Assembly (NCBI RefSeq): GCF_004834005.1
Contig: NZ_STFF01000001.1
Span: forward strand, 619,347-683,346
DNA: 64,000 nt
DNA from: Niastella caeni
Lineage (GTDB): Bacteria; Bacteroidota; Bacteroidia; Chitinophagales; Chitinophagaceae
Direction of reading: 5' to 3'
Shown here: positions 52,846-60,441 of the stretch, piece after piece
Position numbering within the stretch: the stretch's first letter is position 1
How the letters are laid out: each line of letters begins with the position of its first letter
The notes under the pieces: model-generated
What the model saw: the letters and a program-made list of their open reading frames with translations, nothing else
The model's database searches: none
Told to the model about the DNA's origin: nothing
Made by a program: the position numbers and the translations under genes

Positions 52846-52850
52846 TCTTT

Positions 52851-52879
52851 AAAAAAAATCCCCCCGATTAGTCGGGGGG
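52851..52879 (-). terminator. Terminator of ftsZ and the dcw operon
   Basis: CCCCCCGA and TCGGGGGG pair around TTAG; on the minus strand eight T follow. It lies about 130 bases after the ftsZ stop. Nothing gene-like is seen between them. Confidence 0.93.
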
Positions 52880-53010
52880 ACTACAACTAAAAACAACAAT
52901 CGCTGTGTTTAAACAATCGATTTAGACCCGGTGCCCTTGCTCAGTAAACCTTTACTCTAAAAAAAGGAACAAGTAGCACACTGGGTGGGACAGATACAAA
53001 ACAACATTTA

Positions 53011-54876
53011 TTAATCAGGTTTTTGCCCATCTAAAAACGTGTTCAATGTAGAGATCTGGGCATTATTATTTTCGTCGGTTTTCACTTCGTACTTGCTGTA
53101 GAAGTTTTCTACGCTAGAGATCGTGTTATACAGTTCCAAATTGCGGCGGATGTATGCCGGCACAGTTTCAAACTCGTTGTTAGGGTCTGCTCCATTAATA
53201 TTGAACGAAAGATTGCGCAATTTCTGTATTCGTTCAGCAGCTCGGCGTTTTTGTTCTTCTGCTTCGTCTAGCATAGCCAGGTCCTCAACAGAAATGTTGC
53301 CGTTACTAACAGGGGGTTGAGAATGGTAGGCCCCAGGCACATCCGCCGCTGGAATATCATCTTTGAATACCAGGTGCAGATCATTGGAATCATCTTCCTG
53401 GATTGGTGCACTGGCATTCCGGTTTGGATCTTTCACAGGGGTGTGTTCAGATTTGGATTCATCTGCTTTTGGTTCTGCATAAATATTGGATGGCTTGGCC
53501 AAGTATCCTCCGGACGCTGCAGACGTCGAAGAACTATTTTGAGTCTTTTGAGGCTGTTGTTGCTGTTGCTTAATTGTTGAGGTATTTACCTGCTCAACGG
53601 GGTCGGATGGTTGCGAAAGTACCCATTCAATTTTTTCCGGGGCGCCATTTTTATCCACGCCATTGTCCACAGTAGTTTTACCAGTTTCCTCTCTCGTAAA
53701 AAGCTCTAACGGCGTGGAAGCTGTGGTCGCTTCCGTATCAATCAATTTAGGCGCCAGCTCAGGTTTGATAACCGGCTCCACCTTTTCTTCTTTTTTCTCG
53801 GCAACAGGTTGTTCCCTTTTTGCGGGCTTTTCCGGTTGTTGTTCTAAAGAAAGAATGATCTTGTCGTCCTTTTTAGGCTCCGCTTTTTTAGCAGCTTTCT
53901 TAAAAGGGTCTTTATGTTCAAAGCCGGTGGCAATAAGGGTAATACCCAGTTTATCGCCCAGCGAGTTGTCGTATCCCATACCCAGTATTACGTCGGTACC
54001 TTCTCCGGCCTGGTTTAACAGGTAGTTCTGAATGACCTCTACTTCATCCATTGTGAACTCATGATCGCCTTCAGCAGAATTAATATTAATTAAGATCCAT
54101 TTAGCGCCACGGATATCATTATCGTTCAATAATGGTGAGCTCAATGCTTCTTCGATGGTACGCAACGCCCTGTCTTCCCCGTTGCAAGCTCCGCTACCCA
54201 AAATAGCTACGCCACCATTGCGCATTACGGTACATACATCCGCAAAGTCAACGTTGATCTGACCGGTGCTGTTAATTACATCGGTAATACATTTGGCGGC
54301 TGTTGCCAAAACGTTATCGGCTTTGGCAAAAGCTTCTTTCATTTTCAAATTACCAAACTGATGACGCAGCTTGTCATTACTGATCACCAGCAACGTATCA
54401 ACAGATTGTTTCAGTTCTTTTATACCAAATTCAGCCTGCAACTGCCGCTTTTTACCCTCGTATGAAAATGGCGTAGTTACAATACCAACAGTAAGTATGT
54501 CAAGCTCTTTACATATTTTAGCAATAATGGGAGCGCCACCCGTTCCGGTTCCGCCACCCATACCCGCAGTAATAAACGCCATCTTGGTATTTACTTCCAA
54601 AATGCGCTTGATCTCTTCAAAGCTTTCTACTGTGGCCTGCTTGCCTATCTCGGGGTTGGCACCTGCACCCAGTCCTTGCGTAAGATGAGGTCCTAACTGC
54701 ACTTTATTCGGCACATTGCTTTGGGATATAGCCTGTGCATCGGTGTTACAAATAATAAAATTTACACCCTCGATGTTCTGGCCAAACATGTGGTTAACCG
54801 CATTGCTGCCTCCGCCACCTACACCAATGACTTTGATGATAGATGATTTTTCCTTTGGTAAATCAAAATGAATCAT
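53011..54876 (-). CDS. ftsZ: Cell division GTPase FtsZ with very long C-terminal linker
   Basis: FtsZ polymerises under the membrane into the division ring. The GTPase domain (residues 1-320) has the tubulin signature GGGTGTGGAP, N-terminal GVGGGGSNAVNHM and the synergy loop NINSAEGDHEFTMDE. From about 325 to 560 runs a low-complexity acidic/Pro/Gln linker (with QQQQQPQK), far longer than in most bacteria, giving 621 aa in total. The conserved FtsA-binding peptide appears as VPAYIRRNLEL and is followed by a further 40 residues (to the end DGQKPD), so it is not terminal. Last gene of the dcw cluster; separated from ftsA by 400 bases containing a 23-unit heptamer array. Confidence 0.97.
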   Translation of the reverse strand: MIHFDLPKEKSSIIKVIGVGGGGSNAVNHMFGQNIEGVNFIICNTDAQAISQSNVPNKVQLGPHLTQGLGAGANPEIGKQATVESFEEIKRILEVNTKMAFITAGMGGGTGTGGAPIIAKICKELDILTVGIVTTPFSYEGKKRQLQAEFGIKELKQSVDTLLVISNDKLRHQFGNLKMKEAFAKADNVLATAAKCITDVINSTGQINVDFADVCTVMRNGGVAILGSGACNGEDRALRTIEEALSSPLLNDNDIRGAKWILININSAEGDHEFTMDEVEVIQNYLLNQAGEGTDVILGMGYDNSLGDKLGITLIATGFEHKDPFKKAAKKAEPKKDDKIILSLEQQPEKPAKREQPVAEKKEEKVEPVIKPELAPKLIDTEATTASTPLELFTREETGKTTVDNGVDKNGAPEKIEWVLSQPSDPVEQVNTSTIKQQQQQPQKTQNSSSTSAASGGYLAKPSNIYAEPKADESKSEHTPVKDPNRNASAPIQEDDSNDLHLVFKDDIPAADVPGAYHSQPPVSNGNISVEDLAMLDEAEEQKRRAAERIQKLRNLSFNINGADPNNEFETVPAYIRRNLELYNTISSVENFYSKYEVKTDENNNAQISTLNTFLDGQKPD

Positions 54877-55117
54877 AGCTTACTGTTTAACAGCCCCACC
54901 AGCCTACCCTCACTCGCTGTTGAGACCAGATTAAGAATAACGGGTTAGTTTAACAATTTTGCATGCCAACGGTTCGTGTTGTGTAGGCAAACTTTCCGTT
55001 GTCATGCCGGTACTTTTCATATTCCCCGGATTTTCTTTTCAATAGGTTGAATGTACGTGGTCTGTTATTAAAGTCTGTTACTTGTATTTTACTTGTGCCT
55101 TGAGTCCTTGGCTTTTC

Positions 55118-55278
55118 TTGTGCCTTGGACCTTGTGCCTTGTGCCTTGGACCTTGGACCTTGTGCCTTGTGCCTTGGGCCTTGGACCTTGTGCCTTGGAC
55201 CTTGTGCCTTGGGCCTTGGACCTTGTGCCTTGGACCTTGTGCCTTGGGCCTTGGACCTTGGGCCTTGGACCTTGTGCC
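55118..55278 (-). repeat. 23-unit perfect heptamer array TTGKRCC between ftsA and ftsZ
   Basis: Read on the plus strand, 23 consecutive heptamers without a single indel, of only three kinds: TTGTGCC (A, 10x), TTGGACC (B, 9x), TTGGGCC (C, 4x). Order: ABAABBAACBABACBABACBCBA. The five-unit block BABAC occurs twice in a row (units 10-19), a 35-bp higher-order repeat. Worn units continue from about 55093 to 55117. The array ends one base before the ftsA stop codon complement (55280-55282), so it is transcribed directly after ftsA. 54877-55092 shows no other feature. Confidence 0.97.
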
Positions 55279-55279
55279 T

Positions 55280-56656
55280 TTACAAAGCGTGGTCTTCTTC
55301 TTCCTTGAACAATTCAATGATACCATCTTTGAACTTGCCCCAGAAGTCTTTTATTCCTTTCCGGTTCCTTACTTTTTGCGCCTGTGATTCTTCATCATCC
55401 ATCACTTCTTCTTCAACCAGCTCTGCCTTGCGCAGGTTTTCAGGTATTTCCAATTTTCTGAACTGGTTCTCGAATTGTTTGCGATGATTTTCATAATCGC
55501 TGTAGCCTTTCAAAATAAGACCAATACAAGTTGAATAGGTTGGGCGGGCTAATTCTTCAATATGTCCTGCTGCCAGGTGTTCGGTCGGAAAGCCGATGCG
55601 GGCATTCAGGCCGGTTACATATTCTGTTAACTGGATGAGGTGTTTTAATTGTGAACCACCGCCGGTCAATACCACGCCACCGTTCAGCATGCGGTTATCT
55701 AAACCAACCTGCTTTAAGTGATAGGTAACGAAATCCATGATCTCGCTCATACGGGCCTGTATGATGTTGGCCAGGTTCTTTACACTGATCTCTTTGGCAG
55801 GCATTCCACGCAAACCAGGAATGGTAATGAACGCATTGCTGCGGGCTTCGTTGGCCAGCGCGCTACCAAACTGCACTTTCATTTGCTCGGCTTGTGTTTT
55901 CAAAACTCCCAAACCGGTTTTAATATCGTTGGTAATGTTCTCACCACCAAACGGTATAACCGCCGTGTGTTTTAAAATACCTTCATAGAAAACAGCCAGG
56001 TCGGTAGTACCACCACCAATATCAACGATGGCTACACCTGCTTCCAGGTCTTCAGTTCCCATAACGGCTGAAGCAGAGGCCAGCGGTTGCAACACCAGGT
56101 CCTTTGTTTTCAATCCACTTTTCTCTACAGCGCGGGTAATGTTGCGAATGGCATTTCTATCACCGGTGATGATGTGGAAATTAGCACCAATTTTCACGCC
56201 ACCATAGCCAATTGGGTTAGGAATATTTTGAAAATTATCAACTGTAAACTCCTGGGGTATCACATCGATGATCTGATCACCGGCAGGAATGTACGTTTTG
56301 TACTGATCTGCTATCAACTGATCGATCTCCCGTTGCGAGATCTCATCATCGGTTTGATGACGCACAATGTCACCGCGGGTTTGCAGGCTTTTTATATGAT
56401 GACCTGCAATACCTACGTATACTTCAGAGATCTCCAATCCGGGATTTGATGCGTAACAATTTTCAAGTGCCATGGTAATGGCCTTGATCGTTTCATCGAT
56501 ATTAAGCACTTGCCCGTGCTTAACACCGTTGGAGTTTGCCCGGCCAAAGCCAAGGATCTCCAACTTGCCGAATTCGTTCTTTCGGCCGGCAATCGCGGCA
56601 ATCTTTGTCGTACCGATATCCAGTCCGACAATAATGGGTTGTTGTTCGTGTTGCAT
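55280..56656 (-). CDS. ftsA: Cell division protein FtsA
   Basis: This actin-like ATPase tethers FtsZ to the membrane and recruits the late divisome. The ATP-binding phosphate-1 motif is GLDIGTTKIAAIAG, phosphate-2 VDIGGGTTDLAVF, and adenosine GGVVLTGGGSQLKHL; a 1C (SHS2) domain lies between. The C-terminal amphipathic membrane helix is KDFWGKFKDGIIELF. ATG 56656 (MQHEQQPIIVGLDIG) is preferred over an in-frame Met at 56704. The stop codon is immediately followed by the heptamer array. Confidence 0.97.
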   Translation of the reverse strand: MQHEQQPIIVGLDIGTTKIAAIAGRKNEFGKLEILGFGRANSNGVKHGQVLNIDETIKAITMALENCYASNPGLEISEVYVGIAGHHIKSLQTRGDIVRHQTDDEISQREIDQLIADQYKTYIPAGDQIIDVIPQEFTVDNFQNIPNPIGYGGVKIGANFHIITGDRNAIRNITRAVEKSGLKTKDLVLQPLASASAVMGTEDLEAGVAIVDIGGGTTDLAVFYEGILKHTAVIPFGGENITNDIKTGLGVLKTQAEQMKVQFGSALANEARSNAFITIPGLRGMPAKEISVKNLANIIQARMSEIMDFVTYHLKQVGLDNRMLNGGVVLTGGGSQLKHLIQLTEYVTGLNARIGFPTEHLAAGHIEELARPTYSTCIGLILKGYSDYENHRKQFENQFRKLEIPENLRKAELVEEEVMDDEESQAQKVRNRKGIKDFWGKFKDGIIELFKEEEDHAL

Positions 56657-56765
56657 ACTTATCCTGTTTTTAGTTGTTGTAAATGGGGTATCGTGAAACG
56701 GCAATCGGCAAAGGCTGTCCTAATTTTTCATCTGAATTACTATTCGAACATCGATTTTTCAATCT

Positions 56766-56800
56766 CTGATTTCCTACTTCCTGCCTCTGACTTCTTACTT
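56766..56800. repeat. Five-unit heptamer array (CTNNCTT) between ftsQ and ftsA
   Basis: Units start at 56766, 56773, 56780, 56787 and 56794 (CTGATTT, CCTACTT, CCTGCCT, CTGACTT, CTTACTT). Same pyrimidine-rich word as 59251-59285. Confidence 0.85.
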
Positions 56801-56846
56801 CGTTTACCTATTTCACCCTTTTATCAATTATTCTTATTTACTTTCT

Positions 56847-57623
56847 TTATGTGCCACTTTTCACCCCAATCACTTGTCGCGCGTATCGTACGTTCAGCGT
56901 TTGGTACACATCCATTCCTGTTTTGCTCAACACCTGTTGATAAAACAACAGCAACCGTTTAAACTTCTTCTCATAATCGGTACCGTCTCCAAACTGAATG
57001 ATATGGTTGCCTACCACGGGTATCATTTCAAATGTGCGATCTGCCTGGATGTCTATTTGCGAAACCTGCGCCATCCAAAATTCATCATGCATCAGGTAGT
57101 CGCTTATATTAATTATATCCCGAACCAACACACTATCTGCTCCTTTCAGTTTATCTCTTTCCGAAGGAAAGCCGGTAAAAACCGGTAAGCGGGCTGAAAA
57201 TTTATCCGACAACGGTAATCTTTCGCCACTGCTGTCAATGTAAAAGCTATTGCCTGTAACGGTGAATAACCTGGCCACGGGCACGCGTTCTTCTATGCGC
57301 ACCTGCAATACCCGGCTATTATCAAAGAACAACTCTGCATCCTTTACCCACACATTATTCTTCAACTGGTTCTCCATTCTGCGCAGGTCAAAACTTTTTA
57401 CTGACCGGCCCTGGACACCCCCCTGCACGATCAGCAGCGCCGCTATATCTTTTTTATCGAGGAACCATTGGTCAGCTTTTCCTTTGATGCTGATGGCATA
57501 TCCTTTACAGCTCTTATTGTTCTGTACGTTCATTGCCGCTACCAGCAATACCATAGTGCCGGCTGCTACACACAGCCAGAAAGACACTACAATTAATTTC
57601 CTGATAGAGCGTTTCTTTTTCAT
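56847..57623 (-). CDS. ftsQ: Cell division protein FtsQ/DivIB
   Basis: A short basic cytoplasmic start (MKKKRSIRKLIVVSF), one membrane span (WLCVAAGTMVLLVAAMNV) and a periplasmic part with a POTRA-like domain (ISIKGKADQWFLDKKDIAALL, NNVWVKDAELFFDNSRVLQVRIEERVPVARLF) followed by the beta domain. This is the FtsQ layout; it links early and late divisome proteins. Sequence conservation is low as usual, but position between murC and ftsA supports the call. Length 258 aa. Confidence 0.92.
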   Translation of the reverse strand: MKKKRSIRKLIVVSFWLCVAAGTMVLLVAAMNVQNNKSCKGYAISIKGKADQWFLDKKDIAALLIVQGGVQGRSVKSFDLRRMENQLKNNVWVKDAELFFDNSRVLQVRIEERVPVARLFTVTGNSFYIDSSGERLPLSDKFSARLPVFTGFPSERDKLKGADSVLVRDIINISDYLMHDEFWMAQVSQIDIQADRTFEMIPVVGNHIIQFGDGTDYEKKFKRLLLFYQQVLSKTGMDVYQTLNVRYARQVIGVKSGT

Positions 57624-57662
57624 CTGAACATTTTAATTGTCGGTTGGCCAGATGGATCTTAC

Positions 57663-57711
57663 CATGACAAAATTTTCATTGCCTTAAATGTCATAATGAA
57701 AATTTTTCATG
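57663..57711. other. Large inverted repeat between murC and ftsQ
   Basis: CATGA-C-AAAATTTTCATT pairs with AATGAAAATTTT-TCATG: 17 bp with one bulged base and a 14-base loop. There is no T run, so it is not a normal terminator. Lying between murC and ftsQ, it could attenuate or process the dcw mRNA or bind a regulator. Unlike the arrays it has no 7/8-bp beat. Confidence 0.75.
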
Positions 57712-57725
57712 GACGATTCATTTCT

Positions 57726-59111
57726 TTATTTCGATTCAATGATCGCTTTGATCGGCTGCACCAGCGTATCAATATCACCGGCGCCGGCTGTGATCAATAA
57801 CCAACCATTCCCAGTTTTAGTTGCCTTGCTCCGCACCTCTTTTATATATGCCAACAATTCCTCTTTATTCAACACCTGCCTGTTCTTATTCTGCATCTTG
57901 TTTAGTATCGTATTGCTTGTTACTCCTTCTATTGGTAACTCTCTCGCCGGATAAATGGGCAACAGCACTACTTCATCGGCCATATCCAATACTTCTGCAA
58001 ATTCAGTGGCCAGGTCCCTCGTGCGGGTGAACAGATGCGGTTGAAACACCACCGTACACTTCATGTTGCCAAACAATCCTTTTGCACCGGTTATTAAAGC
58101 CCGCAATTCTTCCGGGTGATGCGCGTAATCGTCAACAAATGTTACTTCGGGTGTTTTGATCACATATTCAAATCGCCGTCTTACTCCCCTGAATGCTTCT
58201 ACTGCCGCTTTAATTTTTTCATCAGCAATTCCCAGGCGATGTGCAATGGCAATTGCTGCTATTACGTTTTCTATGTTATGTAAGCCTCCCATATTCAACA
58301 CCACATTCAACAACCGCCAATCTTTCACCTGCACATCAAATTCATAAGTACCATGATGCATTTGAATATTACAGGCATATATATCGGCTTCGGTATTTTT
58401 CAAATGATAAGTGAAATGGTTCGGCGCTTTCAATTCCTTTCCTCTCGGCAAACCATGCTTGCTTATCAATAAACCACCGGGCTTTATTTTTCCGGCAAAT
58501 TCAATGAACGCTTCTTCCATGGTAGCGGGTGTTCCGTAAATGTCCAGGTGATCGGGGTCCATGGCGCTGATCACCGCTACATCCGGCGTCAACCGTAAAA
58601 AACTGCGATCGTATTCATCAGCTTCCACTACACAGGTATCGCGTTCATGGCTCCAGTAATTGCTGTTATAGTTTACGGCAATTCCGCCCAGGAAAGCATT
58701 ACAACCATATTCACTATGCCGCAGGATATGCGCCACCATGGTAGTAATGGTTGTTTTACCATGGGTTCCTGCTACACAGATATTAAAAGAACTTCTGGTT
58801 ATGGCGCCCAGCACTTCACTTCGTTTCAACAACGGATAGTTGTTTTGCTGGTAGTACAACAACTCGGTATGTTCCTTCGGCACTGCCGGCGTATACACTA
58901 TTAATTGTGCATCTTTTGGCGCCAGATCCAGGTTATCTTCATAGTGTACCGGAATGCCTTCACTGGTCAGTTGCTTTGTAAGCAGGGTTTCGGTTTTGTC
59001 GTACCCACTTACTTCTTTTCCGTGAAACTTGAAATAGCGGGCCAGCGCACTCATTCCTATCCCACCAATGCCTATGAAATAAACTTTCTTTATGTCTTTT
59101 ATGTCAACCAT
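57726..59111 (-). CDS. murC: UDP-N-acetylmuramate--L-alanine ligase MurC
   Basis: It adds the first amino acid to UDP-MurNAc in the cytoplasm. The N-terminal Rossmann-like domain begins VYFIGIGGIGMSALARY, the ATP site is AGTHGKTTITTMVAH, and the C-terminal domain has DDYAHHPEELRALI and FQPHLFTRT, all Mur ligase landmarks. ATG 59111 (MVDIKDIKKVYFIG) is the right start; the frame continues upstream through a repeat array that is not coding. Length about 460 aa is standard. Confidence 0.97.
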   Translation of the reverse strand: MVDIKDIKKVYFIGIGGIGMSALARYFKFHGKEVSGYDKTETLLTKQLTSEGIPVHYEDNLDLAPKDAQLIVYTPAVPKEHTELLYYQQNNYPLLKRSEVLGAITRSSFNICVAGTHGKTTITTMVAHILRHSEYGCNAFLGGIAVNYNSNYWSHERDTCVVEADEYDRSFLRLTPDVAVISAMDPDHLDIYGTPATMEEAFIEFAGKIKPGGLLISKHGLPRGKELKAPNHFTYHLKNTEADIYACNIQMHHGTYEFDVQVKDWRLLNVVLNMGGLHNIENVIAAIAIAHRLGIADEKIKAAVEAFRGVRRRFEYVIKTPEVTFVDDYAHHPEELRALITGAKGLFGNMKCTVVFQPHLFTRTRDLATEFAEVLDMADEVVLLPIYPARELPIEGVTSNTILNKMQNKNRQVLNKEELLAYIKEVRSKATKTGNGWLLITAGAGDIDTLVQPIKAIIESK

Positions 59112-59150
59112 GTTTTGTGAATCGTTAATCGTGAATAGGTAGTCTGCAGT

Positions 59151-59246
59151 GATTTCTGATTTCGAGATTTTTCGATTTTGTGATTTGAAATACAAATACC
59201 GACTAAAATGAAATCCCGAAATCGCTAATTCAAAAATCTCCAAATC
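59151..59246. repeat. Inverted five-unit arrays, mostly octamers (GATTTNNN / NNNAAATC)
   Basis: GATT at 59151, 59158, 59166, 59174 and 59182 (steps 7, 8, 8, 8); AATC or a near form at 59212, 59220, 59228, 59235 and 59243 (steps 8, 8, 7, 8). Core of about 24 bases. It splits murG from murC. Confidence 0.88.
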
Positions 59247-59250
59247 ACCA

Positions 59251-59285
59251 CTTCTTACCTCTTACTTCCTACCTCCTACTTCAGC
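59251..59285. repeat. Five-unit heptamer array (CYTNYTA) abutting the murG stop
   Basis: Units start at 59251, 59258, 59265, 59272 and 59279 (CTTCTTA, CCTCTTA, CTTCCTA, CCTCCTA, then worn). One base separates it from the murG stop codon at 59287-59289. Confidence 0.88.
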
Positions 59286-59286
59286 C

Positions 59287-60432
59287 CTATATTATCCTCA
59301 ATATTTCTCTCGCAACAACCTCATCTGCATTTGTGATTGCCAGCTTCGCTATATTCTCTTTAAGCATGTTCTGTTGTTGTTCATCATGAGCCAGGGCAAT
59401 TACCGTTGGCACCAGTTTCTCTTTCGCTTCGCTGTCCTTTATCATTAACCCGGCTTGTTTGTTCACCAGGTTTTGCGCATTGGCCGTTTGGTGATCTTCT
59501 GCTGCAAATGGAAAGGGTACAAACACCACTGGTTTCTTCGCCACACATAATTCAGCCACCGACATGGCGCCAGCTCTTGAGATCACTACATCTGCGGCGG
59601 AATATGCATACTCCATTTGGGTTATAAAACTATTGGCCCAGATGTTCTTATTCTCCACGGCCAGTGCACTGGCTTTCTCTGCATATGGTTTACCGGTTTG
59701 CCATATCAACTGCACATTATTCTTAGCAAATGCAGAGATGCTGGCATCGATAGCTTCGTTAATTCCTTTTGCACCCAGGCTGCCGCCGGTAACAAACACC
59801 GTCTTCTTTGCCGGGTCCAATTCAAAGAACTCAATACCGGCGTTTCTGCTAATGGTATTGTTCACAATATTCTGCCTTACCGGGTTGCCGGTGATCATGA
59901 TCTTTTCTGCCGGAAAAAACTTTTCCATGCCATCGGTAGCTACGAATATTTTACTGGCATTTTTACCCAGCATAATGTTCGCCTTACCGGCAAATGAATT
60001 GGCTTCATGAATGAAAGTGGCAATTCCCTGGGTCTGCGCATAACGCAATACCGGAAAACTGGAATAGCCACCCACACCAATGACCGCATTGGGTTGAAAT
60101 GATTTAATAATGCTTCGTACCTGCCAGAAACTTTTTATCAGTTTGAATGGCAGTCCGATATTCTTAATCAAAGAACTTCTGTTAAACCCTGCTATATCCA
60201 GCCCTTTAATATTGTATCCCGCTTGCGGCACTTTTTCCATTTCCATTTTTCCTTTGGCGCCAACAAATAAGATCTCGATGTTGGGTTGCAGCTTACGCAA
60301 GGCATGTGCAATAGCCACAGCCGGAAAAATGTGTCCGCCTGTTCCTCCTCCTGCTATGATTATCCGGCCGCCCCTAACCCCTCCGGTGGAGGGACGCTGG
60401 TTGCCTAATACTTTATTTTGCGACTCGCTCAT
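59287..60432 (-). CDS. murG: Lipid II synthase MurG, with odd N-terminal extension
   Basis: MurG transfers GlcNAc from UDP-GlcNAc to lipid I at the inner membrane, making lipid II. The nucleotide loop IIIAGGGTGGHIFPAVAIA, VGVGGYSSFPVL, TGGSLGAKGIN and the donor site SRAGAMSVAEL are intact. Normal MurG starts just before the glycine loop; here some 22 extra residues (MSESQNKVLGNQRPSTGGVRGG) precede it, part of them encoded by a CCCTCC-ggt-GGAGGG palindrome typical of intergenic DNA. No better start exists downstream, so the extension seems to be translated. The stop is four bases... from an array end, between murG and murC. Confidence 0.96.
   Translation of the reverse strand: MSESQNKVLGNQRPSTGGVRGGRIIIAGGGTGGHIFPAVAIAHALRKLQPNIEILFVGAKGKMEMEKVPQAGYNIKGLDIAGFNRSSLIKNIGLPFKLIKSFWQVRSIIKSFQPNAVIGVGGYSSFPVLRYAQTQGIATFIHEANSFAGKANIMLGKNASKIFVATDGMEKFFPAEKIMITGNPVRQNIVNNTISRNAGIEFFELDPAKKTVFVTGGSLGAKGINEAIDASISAFAKNNVQLIWQTGKPYAEKASALAVENKNIWANSFITQMEYAYSAADVVISRAGAMSVAELCVAKKPVVFVPFPFAAEDHQTANAQNLVNKQAGLMIKDSEAKEKLVPTVIALAHDEQQQNMLKENIAKLAITNADEVVAREILRII
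60379..60393. repeat. Palindrome CCCTCC-ggt-GGAGGG inside the murG reading frame
   Basis: It encodes part of the N-terminal extension of MurG (around STGGV). With the neighbouring GGCCGCCCCTAACCCC on the left it resembles the CCCCTAAAGGGG/CCGGCCCC repeats at 36265 and 39529. Confidence 0.7.
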
Positions 60433-60441
60433 GTGCGTTGT

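Noticed and set aside
55118..55278. CRISPR array
   Set aside because: Units are 7 bp with no spacers, and no cas-like gene is in the window.
55078..55387. Open frames across the heptamer array in several frames, giving proteins of repeated short motifs
   Set aside because: The array lacks stops by composition; the frames have no promoter, overlap ftsA, and differ in each register.
59112..59243. Upstream extension of murC through the GATT array
   Set aside because: The added residues come from the repeat and precede the conserved MurC N-terminus.
12171..59285. REP/BIME elements with a RAYT transposase
   Set aside because: The words lack the GTAG-type head and the conserved palindrome of REPs, differ from site to site, and no Y1/RAYT gene is present in the window.
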